DNA of 59,367 nt from an uncultured Bacteroidales bacterium. Lineage in GTDB: Bacteria > Bacteroidota > Bacteroidia > Bacteroidales > UBA3824. A program made the translations under genes and the position numbers. Each line of letters starts with the position of its first letter. Position 1 is the first letter of the stretch. Location: positions 1 through 59,367 of the forward strand of contig CALFIU010000186.1 in NCBI GenBank assembly GCA_937877455.1, read 5' to 3'. The notes under the pieces were generated by a model. That model was not told where the DNA came from. It saw only the letters and a program-made list of their open reading frames with translations, and made no database searches. Shown here piece after piece: positions 7,638-17,232 of the stretch.

Positions 7638-8837
7638 CTAAATTGTCTTTGCTGGATATTCTTTTAAGCCTTCGGCAAGACAAACTAATGCTTTTTGTAA
7701 ATCGTCAGTGTTGATTACATAAGCCAACCGTACCTCATTTTTACCCAATCCAGGAGTTGCGTAAAAACCTGCAGCTGGTGCCATCATAACGGTTTGATTT
7801 TCAAATCTAAAAGTTTCAAGCATCCAACGACAGAATATTTCTGAATCGTCTATTGGCAAACGTGCTATTGTATAAAAAGACCCTTTAGGCATCGGTGAAC
7901 TAACACCCGGAATTTTGTTAAGACCGTTTATTAAGCAATTACGCCTTTTGACATATTCGGTACGAACTTCATCAAAATATTCCTTGGGAGTGTTAATCGA
8001 TTCCAAACCAATCAATTGACCAAAATATGGTGGTGAAAGCCTTGCTTGTGCAAATTTCATTATGGTATCCAAAACATCCTGATTTTTTGTAACAACAAAT
8101 CCAACGCGAATACCACACTCGCTGTAACGTTTTGATGTACTATCAATTAGAATAGCGTGATTTTCCAACCCGGAAATTTGCATCACCGAAATATGTTTTG
8201 TTCCATCGTAACAAAAATCACGATAAACTTCATCGGCAATTACATAAAGATCGTATTTAATGGCCAAATCTCTAATTTGCATCAATTCCTGCATAGAATA
8301 GAGATAACCTGTCGGATTGTTTGGATTAGAAATAAGAATTGCCTTTGTTTTTGGAGTTATTTTTTTTTCAAATTCGCTAATAGGCGGCAATGCAAACCCA
8401 CTTTCAAATGTTGACTTTATAGGTACAATTTTAACACCAGCCATCGTTGCAAAACTATTATAGTTGGTGTAGAAAGGTTCGGGAACAATCATTTCGTCGC
8501 CCCTATCCAAACAACTCATTAGAACATATATAAGCCCTTCGCTTCCTCCAAAAGTAACCATTATCTGCGAATAATCTACATTTATTCCAATGGTTTGATA
8601 TTGTTTGGCCAACGCACGTCTATATGTTTCTAAACCAGCCGAATGGCAATATTCAACAACCTTGCCATTGTATTTTTTTAGAACAGCTAAAGCGTTTTCA
8701 GGTGTATGAATGTCAGGCTGACCAATATTTAAATGATAAACTTTGACACCACTTTTTTTTGCTGCCTCTGCATACGGAACAAGTTTGCGAATGGGCGAGG
8801 CTGGCATAATTTTGCCTGTCTGTGATATTTTAGGCAT
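7638..8837 (-). CDS. Class I/II PLP-dependent aminotransferase (aspartate-type)
   Basis: 399 residues, fold type I. The PLP lysine is K236 in STSKRYS; NPNNPTG (171-177), ADEVY (201-205) and Arg244 complete the cofactor pocket. A C-terminal Arg in NEVRLAY is the expected carboxylate-binding residue. The sequence fits the AspC/AspB-like group that moves amino groups between aspartate or other amino acids and 2-oxoglutarate; exact substrate cannot be told from sequence. It follows the DUF1573 gene by 21 bp and shares its transcript. The neighbourhood (mdh, serC, serA) is consistent with central amino-acid metabolism. Confidence 0.93.
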   Translation of the reverse strand: MPKISQTGKIMPASPIRKLVPYAEAAKKSGVKVYHLNIGQPDIHTPENALAVLKKYNGKVVEYCHSAGLETYRRALAKQYQTIGINVDYSQIMVTFGGSEGLIYVLMSCLDRGDEMIVPEPFYTNYNSFATMAGVKIVPIKSTFESGFALPPISEFEKKITPKTKAILISNPNNPTGYLYSMQELMQIRDLAIKYDLYVIADEVYRDFCYDGTKHISVMQISGLENHAILIDSTSKRYSECGIRVGFVVTKNQDVLDTIMKFAQARLSPPYFGQLIGLESINTPKEYFDEVRTEYVKRRNCLINGLNKIPGVSSPMPKGSFYTIARLPIDDSEIFCRWMLETFRFENQTVMMAPAAGFYATPGLGKNEVRLAYVINTDDLQKALVCLAEGLKEYPAKTI

Positions 8838-8858
8838 GATTTTTTGTCAGTTTCAGTT

Positions 8859-9368
8859 TTAATTCTTTTGTTTAGAGTTAACATTACCCCTTATTTGCAA
8901 AACAACTGGCGAATTAGAGGCGTTGCTATATACTGTAATTGTTTTTGAAAATTGTCCAATGCGAGAAGAATCGTATTTAACTGTTATTACACCTTTCTCC
9001 TTGCTTTTTATTGGTTGACGAGTCCACTGTGGAGTAGTACAACCGCATGATGTTGACACATTAGTGATTACTAAATCGGCTTTTCCAGTGTTTACAAATT
9101 CAAAATCATAGGAAATATCCGCACCACTTTCTTGACTACCAAAATTATGGTCGGTATGTTTGAATGTCATTTGAACGCCATCAACCATCATAGCATCAAG
9201 TTTTGCAATAGAATCCTTCGCTCGTGCAATACTATCCGCCGCTCGCTGCGCCTGCTCTTCTGCCAATGCTTTTTGTTGCTTTTTGGTAAGTTTTTGAGCG
9301 TAACTATCGGTTGAAAATGCTGCAACAGAAACAATTGCAACAAAAGCGTACAATAACAATTTTTTCAT
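8859..9368 (-). CDS. Secreted DUF1573 protein
   Basis: 169 residues with an N-terminal signal peptide (cleavage probably after DSYAQ). A helical Lys/Ala/Glu-rich segment (27-60) follows, then a DUF1573 immunoglobulin-like domain. The family hallmark is seen: a hydrophobic strand pattern ending VSTSCGCTTPQW (Cys108, Cys110), then PI...GVITVKYDSS and a closing strand. DUF1573 proteins are periplasmic or surface proteins common in Bacteroidota; no biochemical role is established. Transcribed just before the aminotransferase, a pairing that may be incidental. Confidence 0.88.
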   Translation of the reverse strand: MKKLLLYAFVAIVSVAAFSTDSYAQKLTKKQQKALAEEQAQRAADSIARAKDSIAKLDAMMVDGVQMTFKHTDHNFGSQESGADISYDFEFVNTGKADLVITNVSTSCGCTTPQWTRQPIKSKEKGVITVKYDSSRIGQFSKTITVYSNASNSPVVLQIRGNVNSKQKN

Positions 9369-9452
9369 GGTATTAAGTATTTAGTTTATTAATTGCGTTA
9401 TAGTTTTATACATACAAAACATATTTTTTTCGCAATTTATTATTTAATTAAG

Positions 9453-10703
9453 TTATTTTAACGAATGAATAACCAAACCACTACGAAGTTTGGGTTCAAA
9501 CCAAGTGGTTTTTGGCGGCATAATATTACCTGTATCCGCAATGTTTAAAAGTTGATCCATACTTACAGCATACATAGCAAAAGCAACCTTCATTTCGCCG
9601 CTGTCAACCCGTTTTTTTAATTCGCCAAGTCCTCGAATTCCCCCAACAAAATCAATTCTGCGACTTGTACGTAAATCTGTAATATTGAGCAATGGCTCCA
9701 AAACTTGATGTGTTAAAATTGTAACATCAAGCACACCAATTGGATCTGAATTGTCGAATGTGCCTTGTTTTGCATCGAGTTTGTACCAATTTCCACCAAG
9801 ATACATACTCATTTGGTGAAGTTTTTGGGGCTTATAAATGTTTGCACCCATGTTTTCAATATCAAACGCTATGCTTAGTTTTTGCAAAAACTCATCGTCT
9901 GAATAACCGTTTAAATCTTTAACAACACGGTTGTAATCCATTATTTTTAATTGGTTATCAGGAAAAATAACAGCTAAAAAATAATTATAATCTTCTGTTC
10001 CATTATGATTTGGATTTGCAGCTTTACGCTCCAATCCTACCCTTACAGCAGCTGCAGTCCTATGGTGACCATCAGCAACATAAAGATATGGTACTTTTTC
10101 TTTAAATAACGTTTCAATCTTTGCGTTTGTTTGCTTGTTGTCGATAACCCAAAATTTATGACCAAATCCATCTGACGAAACAAAATCGTATTCAGGCGTA
10201 GTGTTTTCAACTATATTTTTAACAATAGCATCGATTTCTGGTACAGCCCTATAACTTAAAAACACAGGTTCAGCATTGGCATCTATGGTGTTTATATGAA
10301 CCATGCGGTCGTCCTCTTTGTCAGGGCGTGTTAATTCGTGTTTTTTTATAATGCCATTTTGATAGTCTTCACAAAACGCTGCACCTGCAATACCATACTG
10401 AGTGCGACCATCCATTGTTTGTGCATAAATATAAAACTTTGGTTCACGATCTTGTACGAGCCATTTTTTATTTAAAAATTCGTTAAAATTGCTAACTGAC
10501 TTATCATATACTATTTTTGAATGAGGGTCAGTGCCATTAGGCAAATCAATTTCGGCACGTGTAATATGTAAAAACGACACTTCGTTTCCTTGAGCCATTT
10601 GGGCGGCCTCTGAAGCGTTCATAACATCGTATGGTAAGCACGAGAGTTTCGCAGCTATAGATTTATTTGGTCTTATACCTTTAAACGGTTTTACTATCGA
10701 CAT
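9453..10703 (-). CDS. DUF1015 family protein of the serine operon
   Basis: 416 residues from MSIVKPFKGIRP; the frame is open upstream but conservation begins at this Met. DUF1015 proteins (SerC-linked, sometimes called SpyDac-like or HTH-adjacent) are recognised by the start KPFKGIRP, the LPYDV motif, FLHI.R and the invariant YVADGHHRTAAA near residue 215-226. In Bacteroidota the gene commonly follows serC and serA, as here, so a link to serine or phosphoserine metabolism is suspected. Its chemistry is not something I can state from the sequence. A stem-loop lies between serA and this gene. Confidence 0.88.
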   Translation of the reverse strand: MSIVKPFKGIRPNKSIAAKLSCLPYDVMNASEAAQMAQGNEVSFLHITRAEIDLPNGTDPHSKIVYDKSVSNFNEFLNKKWLVQDREPKFYIYAQTMDGRTQYGIAGAAFCEDYQNGIIKKHELTRPDKEDDRMVHINTIDANAEPVFLSYRAVPEIDAIVKNIVENTTPEYDFVSSDGFGHKFWVIDNKQTNAKIETLFKEKVPYLYVADGHHRTAAAVRVGLERKAANPNHNGTEDYNYFLAVIFPDNQLKIMDYNRVVKDLNGYSDDEFLQKLSIAFDIENMGANIYKPQKLHQMSMYLGGNWYKLDAKQGTFDNSDPIGVLDVTILTHQVLEPLLNITDLRTSRRIDFVGGIRGLGELKKRVDSGEMKVAFAMYAVSMDQLLNIADTGNIMPPKTTWFEPKLRSGLVIHSLK

Positions 10704-10750
10704 TTTTTTTCTGAAATAGATACAAAAATTTATTCTTGTTTTCAAAACAA

Positions 10751-10787
10751 ACGACTGTCCCAACGGTTTAATGCGCGAGACAGCCGT
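10751..10787 (-). terminator. Possible terminator/attenuator between serA and DUF1015
   Basis: On the minus strand ACGGCTGTC pairs with GACAGTCGT (8 of 9 bp), followed by a T-rich tail (TTGTTTTG). It would reduce rather than abolish transcription of the downstream gene. Confidence 0.5.
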
Positions 10788-10834
10788 GTTTATTGCTTTT
10801 TAATAAAAGTATATAAATCAAAAATTAACAAAAA

Positions 10835-11761
10835 TTATTTTTTCTTGTTAACTTGAAATGTTGTGTCGTCGTTTTGGATAAAATTAATAACCTGACGAGC
10901 GGCAGCAACACCTGCATTAAAATTGGCTTCAGCAGTTTGGGCACCCATTTTCTTGGGAGTAGCATAAAACCTTGCAGGAAAAGCTTCTTTTAGTTCGTCT
11001 GCACAATCGGGAGCGATGTCTGATACATATTTGAAATCATCACGTTCGCGCAACGCACGTTTTATAGCAGTTTCGTCAATTATTTCTTTACGTGCGGTGT
11101 TAATAAGTGTAGCACCTTGAGGCATTGATTTTAGCAAAGGCCAATCAACACATTTCAAATTGTCGGGTGTTGCAGGAATATGCAACGAAACATATTGATT
11201 TTCTTTAAACAAATCAGTTGGACTATATATAGGAGTAACATGAGCATCTGAAATGTCGCTTTTTTTAACGTAAGCATCGTACGCTGATACTTCCATTCCG
11301 TATCCTTGTGCCAATTTTGCAACAAGGCGACCGATGTTACCAAAACCATAGATACCAAGTTTTTTACCCTTAAGTTCACTACCAGACTTGCCGTTAAACA
11401 TATTACGAGCAGCATAAACAGCCAATCCCATAACTAATTCTGCAACAGCATTTGCATTTTGTCCAGGAGTATTCATTACCACGATGTTACGCTCTGATGC
11501 TGCGTCAAGGTCAATATTATCGTATCCTGCGCCAGCACGAACAATAATCTTAAGATTTGGAGCTGCAACAATAACGTCAGCAGTAATTTTGTCGCTACGA
11601 ACAATAAGAGCATCAGCTTTTGAAACTGCTTCGAGCAACTCTGATTTGTCGGTATAGTTTTCAAGAAGACGCAAATCGTATTCTTCATGTTCTATCATTG
11701 CACGCATGCTTTCAACAGCACTTTTTGCAAATGGTTTTTCGGTTGCAATTAAAATTTTCAT
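10835..11761 (-). CDS. serA: D-3-phosphoglycerate dehydrogenase (short form)
   Basis: First step of serine synthesis: 3-phosphoglycerate to 3-phosphohydroxypyruvate with NAD. The 308-residue form contains only the substrate and Rossmann domains and lacks the regulatory ACT domain. It shows YGFGNIG (138-144) for NAD, the catalytic Arg224 in NTARKEIID and an Asp in SDIAPD. The usual catalytic His of TPHxGA is Lys270 here (TPKKMGAQTAEAN), a substitution I recall from other Bacteroidota serA genes. It lies 79 bp downstream of serC in the same direction, so the pathway order and gene order agree. Confidence 0.9.
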   Translation of the reverse strand: MKILIATEKPFAKSAVESMRAMIEHEEYDLRLLENYTDKSELLEAVSKADALIVRSDKITADVIVAAPNLKIIVRAGAGYDNIDLDAASERNIVVMNTPGQNANAVAELVMGLAVYAARNMFNGKSGSELKGKKLGIYGFGNIGRLVAKLAQGYGMEVSAYDAYVKKSDISDAHVTPIYSPTDLFKENQYVSLHIPATPDNLKCVDWPLLKSMPQGATLINTARKEIIDETAIKRALRERDDFKYVSDIAPDCADELKEAFPARFYATPKKMGAQTAEANFNAGVAAARQVINFIQNDDTTFQVNKKK

Positions 11762-11840
11762 TTTCTTTTTTTATAATTTTTTGGTAATAAAGCCACCGTT
11801 AATAAAATACAGCGGCATTTTTTATGAATAAGAAAAAATT

Positions 11841-12911
11841 TTAATTTTGTTTTTCAAATTCTTTCATTGCTGCAACGAGCAAATCAACGCTTTCCATAGG
11901 TAATGCATTGTAGAGCGATGCACGGAATCCGCCAACAGAACGGTGTCCTTTTAAACCTACCATATTTTTGGAAGCTACAAAATCGTTGAACTTACCTTCA
12001 AGATCTTTATATTCTTCGTTCATTACAAAGCAAACGCTCATACGCGAACGAGAATCAACTTCAACCGTACCTTTAAACAATTTGTTTCGATCTATTTCAT
12101 CGTAAAGTTTTGTTGATTTTTCGATGGCAAATTTTTCCATTTGTTTTACACCACCGTTTTGTTTAAGCCATTCGAGAGTTTTCATTGCGGCAAAAATTGG
12201 AACAACTGGCGGTGTGTTGAACATAGAATTTTTGTCGATATGAGTTTTATAATTAAGCATTGTAGGAATTGCTCTATCAACTTTGCCAAGTAAATCGTCT
12301 TTTACAATAACAAATGTTACACCAGCGCAAGAAAGGTTTTTCTGTGCACCACCGTAAATAATTCCGTATTTGCTAACATCGAGAGGACGACTGAAAATGT
12401 CAGAAGACATATCGGCAACAACAGGTATAGGACTATCAATGTCTGTTAAAAGTTCAGTACCATAAATAGTATTGTTTGTTGTGATGTGCATGTAGTCGGC
12501 ATCAGTTGGAATTGTGTAGCCTTTTGGAATATAAGTGTAATTTTTTTCTTTGCTGCTTGCAGTTGTATCGTCAACATTACCAAAAAGTTTGGCTTCTTTT
12601 GCTGCTTTTGCTGCCCAAGTTCCTGTATTAAGATAAAAAGCCTTGTTACGCAAGAGATTCATTGGCACCATCGCAAACTGCAAACTTGCTCCACCACCCA
12701 AGAAAATAACAGAATAACCTTGCGGTATGTCGAGAACTTCCTTGAACAGGTCAACGGTCTTGTTCATTACAGCGTCAAAATCTTTGCTGCGGTGTGAAAC
12801 ACACATCAACGAAATACCAAGTCCGTTGAAATCTTGTATGGCCTTAGCCGTTTCTTCCACAGTGTAATCAGGTAATATTGAAGGACCTGCGTAAAAATTG
12901 TGCTTTTTCAT
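11841..12911 (-). CDS. serC: Phosphoserine aminotransferase
   Basis: Second step of serine synthesis: transfers an amino group from glutamate to 3-phosphohydroxypyruvate. 356 residues, PLP fold type I. The family start HNFYAGPSILP, the GGGASLQFAMVPMNL phosphate loop, ADMSSDIFSRP and the PLP lysine in YGGAQKNLS are all visible, as is the closing GHRSVGGFRASLYNA. It heads the serC-serA-DUF1015 cluster. Upstream (12912-13172) there is no gene, only an A/T-rich leader with a small hairpin, ACGGA-TTTT-TCCGT (12957-12970). Confidence 0.96.
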   Translation of the reverse strand: MKKHNFYAGPSILPDYTVEETAKAIQDFNGLGISLMCVSHRSKDFDAVMNKTVDLFKEVLDIPQGYSVIFLGGGASLQFAMVPMNLLRNKAFYLNTGTWAAKAAKEAKLFGNVDDTTASSKEKNYTYIPKGYTIPTDADYMHITTNNTIYGTELLTDIDSPIPVVADMSSDIFSRPLDVSKYGIIYGGAQKNLSCAGVTFVIVKDDLLGKVDRAIPTMLNYKTHIDKNSMFNTPPVVPIFAAMKTLEWLKQNGGVKQMEKFAIEKSTKLYDEIDRNKLFKGTVEVDSRSRMSVCFVMNEEYKDLEGKFNDFVASKNMVGLKGHRSVGGFRASLYNALPMESVDLLVAAMKEFEKQN

Positions 12912-13172
12912 TTTTTATTGTATTTTATTATTCTTATTTGTATTCATCAAAAATCACGGATTTTTCCGTCTTAAATTATGCGGCAAATATGCAAATAACT
13001 TTGCAATTAGCCTAAATTTTTTGTTTTTATTTCAAAAAAATTAATTGTTTTTAGCATAAAATTAATGAAATTTAATAATTAATAAACAATATAATTTATT
13101 TAAATGTTTGTTTTTCAAAATATTATAATATATTTAGTTTTATTTTCAAAATTATATTTTCAATTTTATTCA

Positions 13173-15275
13173 CTATATTTTAACATTAATTTGATTAAAA
13201 AAAGCATCAAAAAATTCTTTTAAACTAAAATATTCTTCTGTTGAAAAGAAAGATTTGTTAATTTCAAGAGTAAATTTTAAACATAATTTTCCTAATTTTT
13301 CTTCAAATGTAAAACTTGCACTTAAAGAGTTGTCTTGATTTTTAATTACTTTATTTTCAGGAATATAAGAATATTTATCGGTTATAACTTCCATTGAAAT
13401 TTTCTTTTTGCAAATAAAATCTATAGGAATAGTTCGTATATCATCAACAAAAGGGTTTGAATTAAAAAATAATTTAAAAGGTTGACTTGCTTGTTGTTGT
13501 GTAATATTAAAATTGCCACTGCATTCAAAATTCCCATCAGGAAATTTTAAATTAGAATATATATCAACATTTTCAATATCAAGATTATAGAATTTTTTTA
13601 TTAGGCTTTTTTTATTATTTAAGCAATATGCAACCTTGTCGGCTGCAATATCATTAGTTGAATAATTTTTAAATTTACAAGAAAATCCTTCAACTGAACT
13701 AATTTCTAACTTTATATCATCAACATCAACATCTTCGCTAATCAAATCAATCATAGAATAATTTTCGGGTTCTACAGCCCAACACATATTATTTTTATCA
13801 TTTTTATTTAAATTGTTATAACTATTTTCAATATGTGAAGCATCCATAACTAATGGTTTTACTAATTCTGGAAAATCAACAACAGACAAAATAGTATTAA
13901 ACTGAATTAAATTAGCAAACGAACTATCAACCAAACCATTATCGCGAGTTGAAGCCAATGCTGGATAAGCATTAAAACCTGCTCGTCTAAGTAATGAAAC
14001 CAAAGTCATGTTTATTTCTGCACTATTACCATACTTATATTTTATAATTTCTTCAATATTTCGAGATATATTATTAGCATAAGAACTATCCCAGTGGATA
14101 TTAAACCTTACAAAATCATAAATTTTTATAAGTTTTTTTAAAGAATCGGAATAATCATCATCCAAAAGTTTTGATAAACTATCTGTAAGTTTAAACGATT
14201 TTAATAATGGCTTACCAAAATCAGGACTTTTTTTAAGTCTTTTGTGCAATTTTTGCCAACTCTGACTATCAAAAATTAAAAAACCAGGATTATACATTTT
14301 AAACCAAACTTCACTTTGACTTAAATACCTATTTTCGGGTTCTGCGTAGGTATAGAGCAAATGTGTAAGTTGTTGCCATGCTGCTTGATAAAGTGGTGAA
14401 GAATATCCAATTTCTTGACTTATTCTTAATGCACGGATTAATACTTGTGGATAACCAAAATTTTTTACTGGCGGAAAACAAACACTATCTGCTGGCAAAA
14501 TATTGTAAAGTTTAAACGTATCAATATCAGAACGAAATCTAAAATTTAAAAGAAATCTGCGCGTTCTGCCCATCATATAGTAGTAACTTTTGGGATTGTC
14601 TTGTGGTGAAAATTGATAATTAAGAGTTATAAAACCATCTGAATTACTGTGTATTACATTTTCTTCAACTCCTGTTGTTGTAAACTGATAATTCATAAAA
14701 TAAGGTGTTTCACTTATAAACCGCGAAGCAACACACGGAACATCAGCATTAAATTTCCACGATGGTGGAATTAGAAAATCAAAACTTGTTATAATATATT
14801 GTAAATCAACAATATCATCTTTTTTTAAATCGTTAAAGTATATTTCAACAGTACTTTGTAAACTATCACGGTTTAAATAATTTATTTGCTTATTTTTTAT
14901 TTTAATAGTTGTAATTTTTTGACCAATTTTTCTAAAAACCAAGGCTTTAACTTGAATACATCGTTCGTAACGATTTTTACCACTATATTTTATTGTAATG
15001 CAATTATTTTTGAAAGGATTTTGTTGTAAAATTTTATAACGTTGTCGATAACTATTAAACAAACATAACGAATACTCGCAAATATCAAAATACATTTTTC
15101 TCTCGTTTTGCAAAAGAATGTATTTATAATTGCCAATATTTTCAAAAATATTTGAATCAAAATCTTCTTGAGAAATTTTACCAAAATCTTTGAATTTAGA
15201 ATCATTATTTTTTTGCGCATTAGCCTCCGCTAAACAACTAATTATCAATAAAATAATAACAAATAAATATTTCAT
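13173..15275 (-). CDS. DUF3857/transglutaminase-like periplasmic protein with a degenerate catalytic site
   Basis: 700 residues with a signal peptide (cleavage after AEANAQ; start taken at MKYLF). The N-terminal half resembles DUF3857 (beta-rich, ~50-270), followed by a transglutaminase-core region (~370-520) and a C-terminal beta-rich domain. In family members the core reads G.C.D(K)...LL.AAG.; here it reads YGNSAEINMTLVSLLRRAGF, with Ser418 where Cys is expected. The expected His position reads FNTILSV. The protein is therefore probably not a functional transglutaminase/protease. It lies 13 bp after the carboxylesterase gene and is likely co-transcribed. Role unknown. Confidence 0.75.
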   Translation of the reverse strand: MKYLFVIILLIISCLAEANAQKNNDSKFKDFGKISQEDFDSNIFENIGNYKYILLQNERKMYFDICEYSLCLFNSYRQRYKILQQNPFKNNCITIKYSGKNRYERCIQVKALVFRKIGQKITTIKIKNKQINYLNRDSLQSTVEIYFNDLKKDDIVDLQYIITSFDFLIPPSWKFNADVPCVASRFISETPYFMNYQFTTTGVEENVIHSNSDGFITLNYQFSPQDNPKSYYYMMGRTRRFLLNFRFRSDIDTFKLYNILPADSVCFPPVKNFGYPQVLIRALRISQEIGYSSPLYQAAWQQLTHLLYTYAEPENRYLSQSEVWFKMYNPGFLIFDSQSWQKLHKRLKKSPDFGKPLLKSFKLTDSLSKLLDDDYSDSLKKLIKIYDFVRFNIHWDSSYANNISRNIEEIIKYKYGNSAEINMTLVSLLRRAGFNAYPALASTRDNGLVDSSFANLIQFNTILSVVDFPELVKPLVMDASHIENSYNNLNKNDKNNMCWAVEPENYSMIDLISEDVDVDDIKLEISSVEGFSCKFKNYSTNDIAADKVAYCLNNKKSLIKKFYNLDIENVDIYSNLKFPDGNFECSGNFNITQQQASQPFKLFFNSNPFVDDIRTIPIDFICKKKISMEVITDKYSYIPENKVIKNQDNSLSASFTFEEKLGKLCLKFTLEINKSFFSTEEYFSLKEFFDAFFNQINVKI

Positions 15276-15288
15276 AAACACTTGAAAA

Positions 15289-16812
15289 TTACAATTCTGT
15301 TTCCATTATTTTACAATATTTTAAATCACCAAATTTAGACACATTAAAAACTGTATCAATATTTAAAACTTCTTGATTTTCAACGGAAAATTTTGGCCAA
15401 TTAACCAAATTATCAGAATTTGGATTGCCATTTTTTGCAAAATTTATCCAATAATTATTTAAATTTTGTGATAATTTTTTATCATTTTCTGTAAAATTAT
15501 AATCCCATTTATCAAGATTTCCAAGAACGTAAGCAATTTCAGAAGAATGAAATGCACCATACTTATTTTTTCCTCCTGGAACTCTTTTGAAAAAATACAT
15601 ATAAGAATTTCCACCTATAAGTGAATTTAAATGAGCAAGAAAAAAACTTTCAAAACCAAATCCAGAAAGTCTATTTCTTATTTTTTGCAAATTTGCTGCT
15701 GTGCTATCATCAAATGGAACTAAACATTTTATCCATTCTTTGTCATCTGATTTTGAACTTATCATTAGCAACTGTTTATATTTTTCGGCATTAAGGTATG
15801 GTTCGAAATTACATCCATCAGTTTCGGTATATCCAGTAATTATTGTTTTACAATTTTGTTCGCCTTTTTCAAAAATTTCGCGTGGATTACAAACCACTTT
15901 ATTATCTATTGTAACTCCTTGATAAAAAGGATATTTTAGTAAATCTTCGGCAGGCATTGTTTTTAATTGTTCCAATGATAAACCGTTCTTTTGACAAAAA
16001 TCAACGCCATAATTTTCAGCCGCTTGGATATTTTGACTTAAAAAAGGAAATTTTGAAACCATGCCACCACTTTGTAAAATAGCTTTGTTAAAAAGATTTT
16101 TTGCCAACGGACTAACCATCAATGCATTAATACTATATGCTCCTGCACTTTGCCCCAAAACAGTAACATTATCTTTATCCCCACCAAAAAATTCAATATT
16201 TTCTTTTATCCATTTTAGGGCTTCTATTTGGTCGAGAATACCATAATTTCCAGATGTGTTAAACTGTGAATTTTCTGTTAGTTGAGGATGAGCTAAAAAT
16301 CCAAATATACCAACACGATAACTCAATGTAATAAAAATAACTCCATTTTTAGCTGAAGTTTCGCCACCATAGATTGGCAACGTACCAGATCCCGAAACAA
16401 AGCCACCGCCGTGAATCCAAACCATAACAGGAAGTTTTTGATTATCTTGCATTTGAGCTGGTCGCCAAATATTGAGATAAAGACAATCTTCACTGATAGG
16501 AGATTCTGGAATTTGAAAATCCAAAGTCCAACAATTATTAACTTGTGGCTTGGGTTGCATGGGAGAGCTTGGCGGTTGCAAACATTTTTTTATTCCGTCA
16601 AAAGGTTGACATTTTTGAGGCGGTTGAAATCTTAAATTTCCAACTGGTGGCTCTGCAAATGGAACTCCCCAAAATATTTCAACTGAATTATCACAACTAT
16701 ACACTCCCTCATAAATTCCATAAGGAGTTTTTATAGTTGGATTAACGTCTTTATTTTCTGCACATTGTATAAAACAAGTGGCTAAAAAAATTGCAAAAAT
16801 TAAATTTTTCAT
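15289..16812 (-). CDS. Type B carboxylesterase lipoprotein
   Basis: 507 residues, alpha/beta-hydrolase of the carboxylesterase type B (cholinesterase-like) family. Visible features: lipobox CFIQC (Cys17), GVPFAEPPVGNLRF, SEDCLYLN, the oxyanion HGGGF (134-138), the nucleophile elbow GQSAGA (Ser222), an acidic residue in GYTETDGCNFEP and the catalytic His in GAFHSSEIAYVLG. It hydrolyses carboxylic esters; natural substrate unknown (acetylated glycans or dietary esters would be typical for a gut commensal). As a lipoprotein it acts in the periplasm or on the surface. First gene of a two-gene operon with the DUF3857 protein. Confidence 0.92.
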   Translation of the reverse strand: MKNLIFAIFLATCFIQCAENKDVNPTIKTPYGIYEGVYSCDNSVEIFWGVPFAEPPVGNLRFQPPQKCQPFDGIKKCLQPPSSPMQPKPQVNNCWTLDFQIPESPISEDCLYLNIWRPAQMQDNQKLPVMVWIHGGGFVSGSGTLPIYGGETSAKNGVIFITLSYRVGIFGFLAHPQLTENSQFNTSGNYGILDQIEALKWIKENIEFFGGDKDNVTVLGQSAGAYSINALMVSPLAKNLFNKAILQSGGMVSKFPFLSQNIQAAENYGVDFCQKNGLSLEQLKTMPAEDLLKYPFYQGVTIDNKVVCNPREIFEKGEQNCKTIITGYTETDGCNFEPYLNAEKYKQLLMISSKSDDKEWIKCLVPFDDSTAANLQKIRNRLSGFGFESFFLAHLNSLIGGNSYMYFFKRVPGGKNKYGAFHSSEIAYVLGNLDKWDYNFTENDKKLSQNLNNYWINFAKNGNPNSDNLVNWPKFSVENQEVLNIDTVFNVSKFGDLKYCKIMETEL

Positions 16813-16831
16813 ACATATAAAATACTGTATG

Positions 16832-16839
16832 CAAAATTA
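16832..16839 (-). promoter_or_regulatory. Promoter -7 element of the esterase operon
   Basis: CAAAATTA on plus reads TAATTTTG on minus, 19 bp upstream of the esterase ATG. Confidence 0.5.
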
Positions 16840-16867
16840 ATTTTTTTATAATTATTTTGTTATTTTT

Positions 16868-17092
16868 CTAATTATTCTTTTGTATAAAATTTAATTCCAT
16901 TGGGCTAAAAATCAACGAATCATTAAAAAAATTGTTTGGATAATCATAATCGTAAGTATTGATTATACTTATTTTTTCAAAATTTAAAGAACTTTCTGCA
17001 TACAAATTTCCGTTTGTTTGGGTTGGATTTGTATAACTATACACAAAAATTGCACATGCAAAAGCTGAAAAAGAAATTAATAATTTTCTCAT
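16868..17092 (-). CDS. Small putative exported peptide
   Basis: 74 residues starting MRKLLISFSAFACAIFVYSY, a plausible signal peptide or single membrane helix. A short polar Asn/Tyr/Ser-rich remainder follows (SLNFEKISIINTYDYDY). No family recognised. It fills the gap between the glycogen synthase terminator and the esterase promoter in the same direction and has no competing gene. Short Bacteroidota genes of this style (signal plus ~50 residues) are common, but with no homology seen this could be a spurious frame. Confidence 0.4.
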   Translation of the reverse strand: MRKLLISFSAFACAIFVYSYTNPTQTNGNLYAESSLNFEKISIINTYDYDYPNNFFNDSLIFSPMELNFIQKNN

Positions 17093-17172
17093 TTTATGTT
17101 CTTTTTTTAAAACCGTTTTAATTTTTTAATTCGATAATATGACACGCCAAACACTTTTAACCCTAATAAAAA

Positions 17173-17209
17173 AATCAAAAAAAAACCGCCTGACTAAAAA
17201 TCAGACGGC
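17173..17209 (-). terminator. Glycogen synthase terminator
   Basis: CCGCCTGA (17186-17193) pairs with TCAGACGG (17201-17208) with one bulge or mismatch. On the minus strand it is followed by eight T, 24 bp after the stop. Confidence 0.8.
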
Positions 17210-17232
17210 TAAATAACCATAAAACGTGTCCA

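Noticed and set aside
11155..11688. Minus-strand frames inside serA
   Set aside because: They are other-frame readings of a clear gene with all its motifs.
11762..11840. Terminator between serC and serA
   Set aside because: GCCGCTG/CGGTGGC can pair with two G-T pairs but the T tail is short and the genes are probably co-transcribed; too weak to list.
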